Source: Nitrospira sp. BO4 (GTDB taxonomy: Bacteria; Nitrospirota; Nitrospiria; Nitrospirales; Nitrospiraceae). From it: DNA of 64,000 nucleotides. Each line of letters begins with the position of its first letter. The first letter of the stretch is position 1. The DNA lies in contig JAMPUU010000026.1 in the NCBI GenBank assembly GCA_030144965.1, positions 248,001 to 312,000 on the forward strand, written 5' to 3'. The position numbers and the translations under genes were made by a program. The notes under the pieces are model-generated. The model searched no databases, was not told the DNA's origin, and was given only the letters and a program-made list of their open reading frames with translations. Positions 1 through 9,108 of this stretch are shown here, one piece after another.

Positions 1-813
1 TCGGTATGGGATCATCAGCACGTGGAGAGAGTCGAAATCGTGTGGGAAGAGACGAATTCTCTGGAGGGAAGGATTGGGTACTATGACGCTGCCGGCGCTC
101 TCAAAGATATGATTCAAAACCACCTGTTACAGTTGATGTGTTTGCTGGCACTGGAACCTCCCTCGGAGCTTACAGAACCCGAGCTGCATGATCGAAAAAT
201 TGAGCTGTTGAAGGCAGTCCGGCCATTCACCGAGGAGGAAATCGCCGCGAACACGACCCGAAGTCGGTATACGGCCGGTCAGATAGCGGGGCGTGCTGTA
301 AAGGGATATGTGGATGAGCCGGGAGTCGATACGAAGCGACGTACGGAAACATTCGCAGAAGTTCGGTTCTTCATCGATAATCCGCGATGGAGCAATGTCC
401 CATTCGTCCTACGAACCGGGAAGGCGTTGAAGGAAGATCGGCAAGGAATCTCGGTATTTTTCAAGCCTCCCCGGCACTCAACGTTTGTGTCGTCTCAGGT
501 CCTGAGATCGAATGAGTTACGATTGAGCCTCAAGCCTGATCAGGTCGGATTGGTCATAAATGTGAATGGCCCCGGCAATCCCTTGGAAGCGGAACCGGTC
601 GAACTTCATACGGATCTTGCGCCGGAGCCGATGTCTCCATATGCAAGCCTTATCAGGGATGTGCTCATGGGAAACTCGATGTTTTTTATCAGAGACGATG
701 AGGCAGAGGAAGCCTGGAAGGTCATCGACCCAATCGTGGCCGCTTGGAAGAAAGACCTTGTTCCGCTCCAATCCTACCCAGCAGGTTCCCTTGGGCCGCC
801 TGCTCTTGGATAG
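1..813 (+). CDS. zwf: Glucose-6-phosphate 1-dehydrogenase, C-terminal part (5' end outside window)
   Basis: Oxidises glucose 6-phosphate to 6-phosphogluconolactone with NAD(P)+, the entry to the oxidative pentose phosphate pathway in the cytosol. The frame is open from base 1, and the residues before the first possible start (WDHQHVERVEI) already match the family. The gene is therefore cut by the window edge and the GTG at 22 is not the real start. Visible landmarks are the GYYDAAGALKDMIQNHLLQL segment and the late PFVLRTGKAL substrate/coenzyme region. About 270 of the usual 490-510 residues are present. Its 3' end converges on a PAS-domain gene 33 bp away. It supplies NADPH in a neighbourhood rich in redox and sugar-storage genes. 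Confidence 0.95.
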   Translation, partial: SVWDHQHVERVEIVWEETNSLEGRIGYYDAAGALKDMIQNHLLQLMCLLALEPPSELTEPELHDRKIELLKAVRPFTEEEIAANTTRSRYTAGQIAGRAVKGYVDEPGVDTKRRTETFAEVRFFIDNPRWSNVPFVLRTGKALKEDRQGISVFFKPPRHSTFVSSQVLRSNELRLSLKPDQVGLVINVNGPGNPLEAEPVELHTDLAPEPMSPYASLIRDVLMGNSMFFIRDDEAEEAWKVIDPIVAAWKKDLVPLQSYPAGSLGPPALG

Positions 814-846
814 AGGACACATCGTGCGGTCGATTATAGGGAGCAC

Positions 847-1653
847 CTAACCGTGACTCATGCTCGTCTTATCGCGGTGTTCTCCATATTTCTGAATAGC
901 GAGAGAATACCCTTGTAGACTCCCGGCTTGATTTCGGATCGGTTTGATCACGATGCTCACGTGACAGAGGGACCCATTGGAACGAGGGCACACGGCTTCA
1001 TAGACAGCCCGCTCCTCGGTACGCGCTTTTCGATAGGCCTGTGCCCAACGGACAGTCCCGATTTCTCGACGCTGGAAGATGCGAAAGACCGGTCGTCCGA
1101 TCATCTGCTCAATGGAGTAACCGGTAAGATGTTGTGCGGACTGATTCCATTCGGTCACTCGTCCCCGGCTGTCGCTCAGGACAACAGCCGCCCTCTTCAA
1201 TCTATTAACAAAAAACCGTAGTCGGTTGAGACGCGACGCTGTTGTCGCGAGTGCTTTCCGTTGCTTGTGTCGTCGCCAGTCAATATATAGGCATGCCAAG
1301 GCAAGGGCCGTCACGGTTGCGGCCCCGATCGCTCGATTGGTTGTCTCGGTCTGAAAATCTCCGAGCGGTCTCAACAAGAATCCTACAACCATCAAGATCA
1401 AGGCCGCTGCCGTGACGGGCACAATGGTAGCAGCTCCTCTCCATTGCAGCGCAAGGACAATGGCAATGCAGTAGGGCACCCATGTCGCCATTCCGTCCGG
1501 TGCTCCGATATCGACCAAGAATGTACCTAAGAGAATGATACTCGTGATGGCTCCAAGCACGATTGGTTGTACACGGATTGGTTTCGACTGATCGTATGGG
1601 AAAACACCATTCATGATTTTGCCTAATACATCCGGAACCGCGCCGATGGTCAT
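847..1653 (-). CDS. Membrane protein with a C-terminal PAS domain and no output domain
   Basis: A 268-residue protein. Residues about 30-130 hold three to four hydrophobic segments resembling the membrane part of sensor kinases. A short basic linker follows, then one PAS domain (about 150-255) with the typical GRVTEWNQSAQHLTGYS start and the IGRP turn. No histidine kinase, GGDEF or HTH part follows before the stop. It could be a stand-alone sensor passing a signal by protein contact, or a sensor kinase that lost its transmitter. The start is uncertain because no good ribosome site is visible. It converges with zwf. The PAS call is firm; the role is unknown. Confidence 0.75.
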   Translation of the reverse strand: MTIGAVPDVLGKIMNGVFPYDQSKPIRVQPIVLGAITSIILLGTFLVDIGAPDGMATWVPYCIAIVLALQWRGAATIVPVTAAALILMVVGFLLRPLGDFQTETTNRAIGAATVTALALACLYIDWRRHKQRKALATTASRLNRLRFFVNRLKRAAVVLSDSRGRVTEWNQSAQHLTGYSIEQMIGRPVFRIFQRREIGTVRWAQAYRKARTEERAVYEAVCPRSNGSLCHVSIVIKPIRNQAGSLQGYSLAIQKYGEHRDKTSMSHG

Positions 1654-1715
1654 GACCGCTATCTTGAGCCAGCCATGACAAGGTCATGGCTCATTTCCCA
1701 ATTAGCGTGTACTCC

Positions 1716-2168
1716 TCACTTTGAGGGAGAGGGGGAAACCTTCCCAACCTGTATGCTGCCCGTGCGTATGATTTCACCCCCGGGTACACTCGAAGTCATC
1801 CTCACGGTGTAGCTATAAAAACCAGGTTTCTTGAAACAGACACTGGCCGCCTCTCCTGAAGAGATCTTGGCGGTTTCTCGCATAAGGCCCATAGACCGGA
1901 ACCCTCGCTGGCAGGACACTTTGTCCAGATCGCCCTCGAGGAATTGGACCTTTATGGCAGCCGTTCGATGATTCACGAAGCGCACTTCATCTCCTACGCT
2001 TGCACTGGCCTCACTTGGAGCGTTTTCCTGTTCGATGTTGATGTCGTGAATGGATCCGGTTCTGCTCGTATCGGGCAAGCTCATCGCGCATCCCGCCCCG
2101 AAAAGCGCCACGCCTAACGCAAGTGCTGCCTGTGTCAATGCGCCGTGAGTTGTTTGAGTGTGTGACAT
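1716..2168 (-). CDS. Small lipoprotein with a cupredoxin-like sequence pattern (paralogue of 29741-30199)
   Basis: A 150-residue predicted lipoprotein with a hydrophobic N-terminus ending at a lipobox (FGAGC, Cys27). I chose the start at 2168 because GGAGGGG lies six bases upstream; an upstream in-frame start lacks this. The mature part has the pattern VGDEVRFVNHRTAAIKVQF and a C-terminal SVCFKKPGFYSYTVR, reminiscent of a plastocyanin/azurin-type beta sandwich. A full Cu ligand set (His, Cys, His, Met) is not evident. The gene at 29741-30199 has the same organisation and matching blocks (VGDEIRWTNKRTASVRITF, SASLCF), so the two are paralogues. Function unknown; periplasmic or membrane-anchored location is inferred. 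Confidence 0.7.
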   Translation of the reverse strand: MSHTQTTHGALTQAALALGVALFGAGCAMSLPDTSRTGSIHDINIEQENAPSEASASVGDEVRFVNHRTAAIKVQFLEGDLDKVSCQRGFRSMGLMRETAKISSGEAASVCFKKPGFYSYTVRMTSSVPGGEIIRTGSIQVGKVSPSPSK

Positions 2169-2357
2169 ATATCCCCTCCAATGGTGGATCACCGTGGTTG
2201 CCAGCACCATAGTGCCAGCTCACGTCTTGAGAAGAAGCTGGCAAAGACCCCAGGGCATGACGCTTCAATGCAAGGGTTCTGACCAGTAGGAGTCCCGTGC
2301 GTATCCGGATAGGTTGTGGACAAATATTCGTTCTACTCAACATTTCATCAGGACCCG

Positions 2358-4316
2358 ATGATGACTGAGAGGTTTGTCCCCACGTCCGGTTTACTTGCAG
2401 ATGCGCCGCCGAAGTCCATGTCAGAATCAAAGCCTCAAAGGAAAATCCTCGGAGCCTGTGTGGCCGAAGGGGGCGTGCAGTTCAGGGTTTGGGCCCCAAA
2501 GGTCGAACGTGTAGACGTACTATTCGGGAACGGCCCCACGTTCTCGCTGGAAAAGGATGAGGGTGGTTACTTCAGCCGAACGATTTCATCCGCCATCCCC
2601 GGGATGATGTATCGCTATCGATTGAACGGTGGAAGTGATTTTCCCGACCCTTGTTCACGCTTCCAACCGGAGGGCCCTCACGGTCCTTCGCAGATCGTCG
2701 ATTCCTCCACCTATCGCTGGCGAGATCAGGGTTGGCCCGGTGTTAGGATGGCGGGACAAGTCCTGTACGAATTGCATATTGGGGCATTTACTAAGGAAGG
2801 CACGTTCGATGCAGCTATTCAGGAATTGGACGGGCTGAAGCGTCTTGGGATCACCCTGCTCGAACTCATGCCCGTTGCCGAATTTCCCGGACGTTGGAAT
2901 TGGGGATATGACGGCGTCTGTCTGTTCGCTCCGTCGCACAGGTATGGAGATTATGATGCCTTGAAACGCTTCGTGGATGCCGCCCACATGAGGGGAATCG
3001 GTGTCATTCTAGACGTCGTCTATAACCATTTCGGGCCGGATGGAAACTATTTGTCGGCATTCAGCGATGACTATGTGACCGACCGGTATCCGAATGAGTG
3101 GGGCCAAGCCCTCAATTTCGATGGGCCCAGGTCAGAGGGTATGCGCGACATGGTGATTCAGAACGCATGCTATTGGATCCAGGAGTTTCGACTGGACGGC
3201 CTTCGGCTCGATGCAACCCACGCGATTCATGATGCCGGTGCAATGCATGTCTTAGGGGAGTTATCCCTGGAGACTCGGCGTACAGCGGGGCAACGGTCGA
3301 TCGTGCTGATCGCCGAAAGTGAGCAGCAAGACATGCGGGCTCTTCGATCGGTCGATGAAGGCGGGTGGGGACTCGATGCCATTTGGAGTGACGACTTTCA
3401 TCACACCTGTCGCGTTGCTGCGACCGGCCGGCGGGAGGCCTATTACACGGATTATCTCGGGGCGCCTCAGGAATTGGTGTCGGCCGTGAAACGAGGGTTC
3501 TTGTATCAAGGACAGCGGTATCACTGGCAAGACAAGGCCCGGGGGACGGTAGTCGGCGCCGAACCGGCGAGCAGTTTTGTCTTTTATTTGCAGAATCATG
3601 ATCAAATCGGGAACTCGTTGATGGGAGGCCGGCTCCACACGATGACCAGTCCAGGTCGGTACCGGGCGATAACTGCCTTCTGGCTGCTCGCGCCTCAGAC
3701 CCCCATGCTGTTCATGGGGCAGGAATTCGCCTCCTCGGCCAACTTTCGCTACTTCGTGGATTTTGCTGGGCACGACCTCGGCCCTAAGGTGCGCAAAGGG
3801 CGACAAGAGTTCTTAAGCCAGTTTCCCAGTTACGCTTCGGAGGATGCCCAAGCAGCTATGTTGGATCCGAGTGATCCTTCGGTCTTTGAGCAATCGAAAC
3901 TGGATCGGCATGAGCGGCAAGAACACGCGCCGCTGTATCGTCTGCACCGCGATTTACTACGCTTGCGCCGCGAAGACGCGGTGTTCTCGGCGCAAGCACG
4001 GGATCGGCTCGACGGCGCCGTATTGGGTTCTCATGCGTTTGTAATCAGATACTATGAAGAAACGGGCTGCGATCGCCTCCTTGTCGTCAATCTTGGTGCC
4101 GATCTCCATCTGGTTCCCGCCCCTGAGCCGATGCTGGCGCCGCAGCAGACGGGGTCTTGGAGCCTGGTGTGGTCGAGCAATCACCCTCAGTATGACGGTC
4201 CCGGTACGGTGAATCCGTTGACCAAAAAAGGGTGGCATATACCGGCCGAGTCCGCGTCGGTGCTTCGAATCGAGCACGATGTTGGTGCCACAGTGCGCGA
4301 GCAGGACCATGGGTGA
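2358..4316 (+). CDS. treZ: Malto-oligosyltrehalose trehalohydrolase
   Basis: Releases trehalose from maltooligosyl-trehalose, the second step of the TreY/TreZ route from glycogen. The 652-residue product has an N-terminal CBM48/E-set domain (FRVWAPKVERVDVLF), then a GH13 barrel. Nucleophile Asp285 lies in DGLRLDATHAI, acid/base Glu320 in LIAES, and the NHDQIGN motif carries the third acid. The start is ATG 2358 or 2361, with AGGA just upstream; an in-frame GTG at 2316 is less likely. The stop overlaps the next gene by eight bases, indicating translational coupling with the debranching enzyme. The partner treY is about 47 kb away in the same window, next to glgC. Confidence 0.95.
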   Translation: MMTERFVPTSGLLADAPPKSMSESKPQRKILGACVAEGGVQFRVWAPKVERVDVLFGNGPTFSLEKDEGGYFSRTISSAIPGMMYRYRLNGGSDFPDPCSRFQPEGPHGPSQIVDSSTYRWRDQGWPGVRMAGQVLYELHIGAFTKEGTFDAAIQELDGLKRLGITLLELMPVAEFPGRWNWGYDGVCLFAPSHRYGDYDALKRFVDAAHMRGIGVILDVVYNHFGPDGNYLSAFSDDYVTDRYPNEWGQALNFDGPRSEGMRDMVIQNACYWIQEFRLDGLRLDATHAIHDAGAMHVLGELSLETRRTAGQRSIVLIAESEQQDMRALRSVDEGGWGLDAIWSDDFHHTCRVAATGRREAYYTDYLGAPQELVSAVKRGFLYQGQRYHWQDKARGTVVGAEPASSFVFYLQNHDQIGNSLMGGRLHTMTSPGRYRAITAFWLLAPQTPMLFMGQEFASSANFRYFVDFAGHDLGPKVRKGRQEFLSQFPSYASEDAQAAMLDPSDPSVFEQSKLDRHERQEHAPLYRLHRDLLRLRREDAVFSAQARDRLDGAVLGSHAFVIRYYEETGCDRLLVVNLGADLHLVPAPEPMLAPQQTGSWSLVWSSNHPQYDGPGTVNPLTKKGWHIPAESASVLRIEHDVGATVREQDHG

Positions 4317-6369
4317 AGCTCCCGAGCCATCTCTGCCCGTTATCACCCTGCCGTGGACGCGAAGTGGGGATATCAACGCCCTGCTGTCGCGCGAATGGCT
4401 CGTGACGAACGGACTTGGGGGGTACTCGTCGACGACGCTCATGCAAGTGGCAACGCGCCGCTATCACGGCATATTTGTCCCGGATTTGCCTTCCCCCAGA
4501 GGCCGCACGATAGTTATCCCGCGCCTGGACGAGGAACTGCAGATAGGAAGTGCCACCGTGCGCTTGAGCGGAGCCGAGTATGCAGACGGACGTCTGGATA
4601 CCGACATTGTCGACCACCTCACAAGCTTTCGCCGAGAGTGGCAAACGCCGACCTGGCGGTTTTCATTTCAAGGCCGGGATTTGGTCAAGCGGATCGTCAT
4701 GCCCTATGGGCAGAATTCCGTGTATGTGGAATATCGATTGGAAGCGGGAGAACCGGTCACCCTTCGTCTGCGGCCGTTCGTCACCTTTCGCATGCCCGAC
4801 GCCCCCCTCAGCGAGACGCGTAAGGCGCCGTTCCTCCTGACCATGGTCAGAGGACGATATGAGATGCCGCTCTGCGAAGGAGTGTCTCCATTGAAGCTTT
4901 GCCTGAGGCCGCAAGCGGGCGTGTTTGTGGCCGATGCCTCCATCAGCCATGGCGTGTCGTATCGAGTGGATCGCGATCGAGGTTCTCCGCATGTCGAGGA
5001 CCTGGAGAGTCCCGGATACTTCACCGTGCGGTTGGATCGGGAACATCCGATATCCTTCGTGGCAAGCATGGAAGCTTGGGAGAATCTTCAATACGATGCC
5101 GATGCCATATTTGCCGCCGAACAAGAGCGGCTGCACAAACTTGTCGTTCAAGCGGATCGGCTTCCCACCGACCGTCATGAAACGCTTCTGACGTTGGCGG
5201 CGGATCAGTTCATCGTGTTTCCCGGAAGCCGGATGGAAGAGCATGCGTTGGCGCAGGCCTCCGGAGATGAAGCGCGGACGGTCATTGCAGGGTATCACTG
5301 GTTCACCGACTGGGGGCGAGACACGATGATCAGTTTGGAGGGACTCACCTTGTGCACCGGTCGGTATCGAGAGGGCCGCGCGATTTTGCGTACCTTTGCG
5401 CGGTACATCAAGGACGGGCTCATCCCCAATCTGTTCCCCGAAGGCGAGCGCACCGGACTGTATCATACGGCGGATGCCACCTTGTGGTTCTTCCATGCCC
5501 TCGATCGGTATTACGAGGTGACGGGTGACCGGGATACCCTGATGGTGCTGTATCCGGCCTTGAAAGAGGTGGTCGAGCATCATTTGAGGGGAACCCATTT
5601 TGGAATCGGCGTCGACGAGCGCGACGGTCTCTTGAAGACCGGAGCGCCGGGCTATGCGTTGACCTGGATGGATGCCAAAGTAGAGGACTGGGTGGTCACA
5701 CCACGGCGCGGCAAGCCGGTGGAGATACAAGCGCTATGGTACAACGCGATTCGACTGATGGGGCGGTGGGCCGAGGATTTGAGAGAGCGATCGGACCGTT
5801 GGGACGGCTTGGCGAAACACATCGAGGATTCGTTCAATGATCGTTTTTGGTACGCAACCGGTGGGTATCTGTACGATGTCGTGGACGGTGAGGCGGGCGA
5901 TGATGCGAGTCTCCGGCCCAATCAGGTGTTCACCATGTCCCTTCGATATCCTATCTTGCGGAAAGCGCGATGGATGCCGGTCTTGACCGTCGTCCGTGAG
6001 AAATTGCTGACGCCGTTCGGACTCCGTAGTTTGGCGCCGGGTCACCGCGACTATAAGCCGATGTATTTCGGAGATCTTCGCGCGCGTGACGCGGCCTACC
6101 ATCAAGGGACGGTATGGGCATGGTTGATCGGCCATTTCATCGATGCGTCGTTGAAGGCGGGTGTGGACCGGGCAGAGTGCCGGCGATTCTTGGACGCCTT
6201 TGACGTCTACTTGTTCGACGACGGGATGGGAACCGTGAGCGAGATATTCGATGCCGAGGCGCCCTTCGCCCCGCGTGGATGTGTCGCGCAGGCCTGGAGT
6301 GTGGCGGAGATACTGCGGGCCTACCATGCCACGCAACCCGAAAATATCAGCGGCATAAACAGAGGCTAA
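4309..6369 (+). CDS. Glycogen debranching enzyme, GDE/amylo-alpha-1,6-glucosidase type (GH133)
   Basis: A 686-residue protein with two parts: an N-terminal GDE_N beta domain (REWLVTNGLGGYSS, RRYHGIFVP) and a C-terminal six-hairpin glucosidase domain with the family signature HWFTDWGRDTMISLEGL and a late YHQGTVWAWLIGHF segment. It would remove alpha-1,6 branch residues from glycogen. The start at 4309 follows an AGGA site and overlaps the treZ stop. The window also holds glgX, a GH13 debrancher, so two unrelated debranching enzymes coexist. Pairing with treZ suggests that it feeds linear glucan to trehalose synthesis, which is an inference from context. Confidence 0.9.
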   Translation: MGEAPEPSLPVITLPWTRSGDINALLSREWLVTNGLGGYSSTTLMQVATRRYHGIFVPDLPSPRGRTIVIPRLDEELQIGSATVRLSGAEYADGRLDTDIVDHLTSFRREWQTPTWRFSFQGRDLVKRIVMPYGQNSVYVEYRLEAGEPVTLRLRPFVTFRMPDAPLSETRKAPFLLTMVRGRYEMPLCEGVSPLKLCLRPQAGVFVADASISHGVSYRVDRDRGSPHVEDLESPGYFTVRLDREHPISFVASMEAWENLQYDADAIFAAEQERLHKLVVQADRLPTDRHETLLTLAADQFIVFPGSRMEEHALAQASGDEARTVIAGYHWFTDWGRDTMISLEGLTLCTGRYREGRAILRTFARYIKDGLIPNLFPEGERTGLYHTADATLWFFHALDRYYEVTGDRDTLMVLYPALKEVVEHHLRGTHFGIGVDERDGLLKTGAPGYALTWMDAKVEDWVVTPRRGKPVEIQALWYNAIRLMGRWAEDLRERSDRWDGLAKHIEDSFNDRFWYATGGYLYDVVDGEAGDDASLRPNQVFTMSLRYPILRKARWMPVLTVVREKLLTPFGLRSLAPGHRDYKPMYFGDLRARDAAYHQGTVWAWLIGHFIDASLKAGVDRAECRRFLDAFDVYLFDDGMGTVSEIFDAEAPFAPRGCVAQAWSVAEILRAYHATQPENISGINRG

Positions 6370-6389
6370 GTAGGAATGGGTGGCAGGCC

Positions 6390-6548
6390 ATGACAGTTAC
6401 GGTTGCGGATATCTAGGTGGAACGCCTCATTGATTGGAACGTCGACACGATCTTCGCCTTGCCGGGAGATGGGATCAACGGTCTCTATGAAGCGCTACGG
6501 ACGCATCAGCAGTCCATCCGGTTGATCCAGGTTCGTCATGAGGAAGCA
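6390..6548 (+). pseudogene. Remnant of a thiamine-pyrophosphate enzyme (pyruvate oxidase/acetolactate synthase type)
   Basis: An ATG at 6390 opens a frame reading MTVTVADI, then an in-frame TAG at 6414, then continues in the same frame with VERLIDWNVDTIFALPGDGI and on to IQVRHEEA. This is the N-terminal pyrophosphate-binding part of POX/ALS enzymes, including the Glu that activates the cofactor. After about 6548 the family resemblance stops and the frame continues with unrelated residues. About 50 of 550-600 codons survive, broken by a stop. It lies directly behind the GDE gene. A sequencing error could explain the stop but not the missing 500 residues. Confidence 0.8.
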
Positions 6549-6782
6549 AGACCTAAGGCGACGACGCCATGCCGCTGTCTTATCCGAAACACTCATACAG
6601 AATGTCCCTTGTCAGACAGAATGTCTGCGGTCACGTGGAGAAATGGGGATGGTTCTCCACGTGAACCGGTGTTCTCACGCGGAAAAGAAGCCTCAGACCA
6701 ACGGAATCCGATCGGCAGGCTTTGTGCACTCCTTAGTGTGAATAGCGTCCCTCATATCGAGGGAAGAAGGTGAGGAAATCTT
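6549..6782. other. Non-coding stretch between pseudogene and ferritin-like gene
   Basis: No convincing gene. The bases probably include further decayed remains of the TPP enzyme and the leader of the ferritin-like gene. I could not find its continuation in another frame. Confidence 0.4.
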
Positions 6783-7391
6783 ATGCAGTTTGCCAACAAC
6801 ATTCAGGCCATCCGAGACCGGGCACGTAAGCATATCGAAGAGGGGTCCATGACCGAAGGGTATGGACTGGATCGGGAGCAGGCTATCAAAATTTTGAACG
6901 AGGCGCTGGCCACGGAGTATATGTGCGTGCTTCGTTATCGGTTTCATTATTTCATGGCCACTGGCATCAATTCTTCCGCGGTCAAGGAAGAATTCATGGA
7001 GCATGCGGAGGAGGAGCAGGGCCATGCAGATGAACTCGCGGAACGAATCAAGCAGCTGGGAGGCAAGCCGGAACTCCATCCTTCCGTTATTGCGGAACGT
7101 AGCCACAGCGAATATCGGGAAGGCACCTCGTTAGCCGATATGATCCGTGAAGATTTGATCGCCGAGCGCATTGCCATCGAGAGCTACAGGGAGATGGTGC
7201 GATACTTCGGCGACAAGGACTCCACTTCGCGAGTCATGTTGGAAGGCATCCTGGCCAAAGAAGAGGAGCATGCGGATGAAATGGCGGACCTACTGTTTGC
7301 CGTGCAGCCGGATACAAACCGGAATTCGAAGCAGCAGTACTTTAGCGATGAGGTCCCGGGAAAAGCCAAACAAACTAAGGTTAAGTCCTGA
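6783..7391 (+). CDS. Ferritin-like diiron protein (bacterioferritin/Dps-like)
   Basis: A 202-residue four-helix protein with a complete diiron ligand set: Glu45, Glu78 and His81 (EQGH), Glu128, Glu160 and His163 (EEEHADE). Bacterioferritins of this type oxidise and store iron and protect against peroxide; the family fits, but the exact substrate is not shown. The start is supported by GGTGAGG about eight bases upstream. About 30 extra N-terminal and 30 C-terminal residues flank the core, the tail being basic (GKAKQTKVKS). No haem-binding Met pattern is obvious. The protein probably acts in the cytosol. It stands alone, with gaps on both sides. Confidence 0.85.
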   Translation: MQFANNIQAIRDRARKHIEEGSMTEGYGLDREQAIKILNEALATEYMCVLRYRFHYFMATGINSSAVKEEFMEHAEEEQGHADELAERIKQLGGKPELHPSVIAERSHSEYREGTSLADMIREDLIAERIAIESYREMVRYFGDKDSTSRVMLEGILAKEEEHADEMADLLFAVQPDTNRNSKQQYFSDEVPGKAKQTKVKS

Positions 7392-7883
7392 CGGGGCGCA
7401 ACAGGACAATTTGCGCACGGGAGAGAAATTCTTAATAGCGGAAATTGAATGGGAACAACTGGGTCAGAAAGCCTGGCCATCAAGGAACGAGTGAAGCCAA
7501 AATCTTCACGTAAGCAACAAAGGGCCGCATAGACGACTCTCAAGGCAAGCCGGGGCGTGCGCTATAAGAGCCGCGCCCCACGAGAGAGTCGTCGGCCAAC
7601 CTCGCTTCTTCCAGACTGGAACACAAGAAGAGTCCCCAAGCCACGAATCACGCAGTCGGATATCCGCTACAGACTCTTGATCGACACGTTGAGCATCTCG
7701 CAGATTGCGCGATACGTGCCCCTCGATACATCTGGGGAACATGCTAGTCGCCAGCGACACGCCATTGAGGGATAGATAAAAGCACACATGCTGGCCCATG
7801 GTCAGCGCCCACAAGAGCCTCAACGAGGATCTTGAGTGAAGAGCGGATAGCGGGATGGAACAAACGAGAACTGGAGACGAAGT
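7392..7883. other. Intergenic region, about 490 bp
   Basis: Several short open frames exist on both strands, but none has a ribosome site plus a sensible protein. A six-base inverted repeat (GTCCTG/CAGGAC, 7385-7407) overlaps the ferritin stop without a T-tract. It presumably holds the promoter of the esterase gene; nothing more can be supported. Confidence 0.4.
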
Positions 7884-9059
7884 ATGATGCAATCAATTCT
7901 TCTTATGGCCCTGCTGTTCGGCCTGCAGACCCTTACCGGCTGCCAAACGTCACAAACAGAAACCTATGGCGGCGGCTATCGCAAAGTGGAGACTCCTCCC
8001 GCCAAGGAAGTGAGGCAGGAGATGGCGGCTACGAAAGCACGAGCCGATAAAGATATGGCCGTGGTACTCACCGAGCTTCAAGGGTTGAATCCCAAACACA
8101 TCGCTTCGCTATCAGCTGAGGACGCTCGATCGCAACCGACGCCGGCCGATGCCGTCGCGGCGTTACTGCGGGAAAGGAATCAGAATACGGCTCCTCTATC
8201 GACCGGAAAGACCAAGGATCGAGCGATTCCAGGTCCTGGTGGTACGCTGCCGATCCGTATCTACACACCCGAAGGACGAGGACCTTTCCCCGTCATCGTG
8301 TATTTTCATGGGGGTGGGTGGGTAATTGCGACGATCGATACCTACGATTCTTCGGCGTGGGCTCTTGCGAAGGCCGCGCGTGCCATCGTGGTCTCTGTCG
8401 AATATCGTAAAGCTCCGGAGCATAAGTTTCCGGCAGCCCATGAGGATGCCTACGCAGCCTATCAATGGGTGCTGCGCAACGCCGAAAGCTTCGGTGGAGA
8501 TCCGGCGATGGTTGCTGTGGCCGGTGAAAGCGCCGGCGGCAATCTGGCGGCTGCGGTATGTCTGATGGCTCGCGGGCGCGGGGAACTGCTACCGGTGCAT
8601 CAGGCGCTTATCTATCCTGTAGCCGGATACGACCTCAACACCCCGTCCTACCAAGAAAATGCTCAAGCCAAACCGTTGGACAAGTCGATGATGGTCTGGT
8701 TCTTCGAAAAATACTTAAATAACCCCAGCGATGGCAGAAATCCATGGATTGATCTCGTGAATGTCCAGGATCTGAAAGGGCTGCCGCCGGCCACCATCAT
8801 CACGGCAGAAATCGACCCACTCCGGTCGGAGGGAGAACGGTATGCCGAGCGCCTGCTCCAAGCGGGCGTCCCCGTGACCTATCACAATTACGAAGGAGTC
8901 ACACACGAGTTTTTTGGGATGGGAGCGGTGGTCGGCGATGCCAAGAAGGCCGTGCGATTGGTTGCGAGGGATATGAACGGGTCGTTCGACGATCCTGTGT
9001 TGGGACGTTATGACGACCGCTCAGGGCGCCCAGTACCAGTAGAACCGCTTCAGGAGTAG
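7884..9059 (+). CDS. Lipoprotein esterase/lipase, hormone-sensitive-lipase family (alpha/beta hydrolase)
   Basis: A 391-residue hydrolase with a lipoprotein signal (LTGC, Cys20). The oxyanion motif HGGG is at 142-145, and the catalytic triad would be Ser216 in GESAGG, Asp311 in EIDPLRSEG and His341 in THEFFG. These are the marks of family IV (HSL) carboxylesterases acting on short acyl esters. Residues 30-115 are an extra, partly helical N-terminal segment. The start is ATG 7884 or 7887, after GGAGACGAAGT. It is followed by three more exported-protein genes with small gaps (50, 25 and 14 bp), likely one transcript. The substrate is unknown; the protein is anchored in the envelope. Confidence 0.88.
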   Translation: MMQSILLMALLFGLQTLTGCQTSQTETYGGGYRKVETPPAKEVRQEMAATKARADKDMAVVLTELQGLNPKHIASLSAEDARSQPTPADAVAALLRERNQNTAPLSTGKTKDRAIPGPGGTLPIRIYTPEGRGPFPVIVYFHGGGWVIATIDTYDSSAWALAKAARAIVVSVEYRKAPEHKFPAAHEDAYAAYQWVLRNAESFGGDPAMVAVAGESAGGNLAAAVCLMARGRGELLPVHQALIYPVAGYDLNTPSYQENAQAKPLDKSMMVWFFEKYLNNPSDGRNPWIDLVNVQDLKGLPPATIITAEIDPLRSEGERYAERLLQAGVPVTYHNYEGVTHEFFGMGAVVGDAKKAVRLVARDMNGSFDDPVLGRYDDRSGRPVPVEPLQE

Positions 9060-9108
9060 AGCGCGTCAGAGATATGAGCAATGCGTACATTAAACAAAGG
9101 ATAATTCT

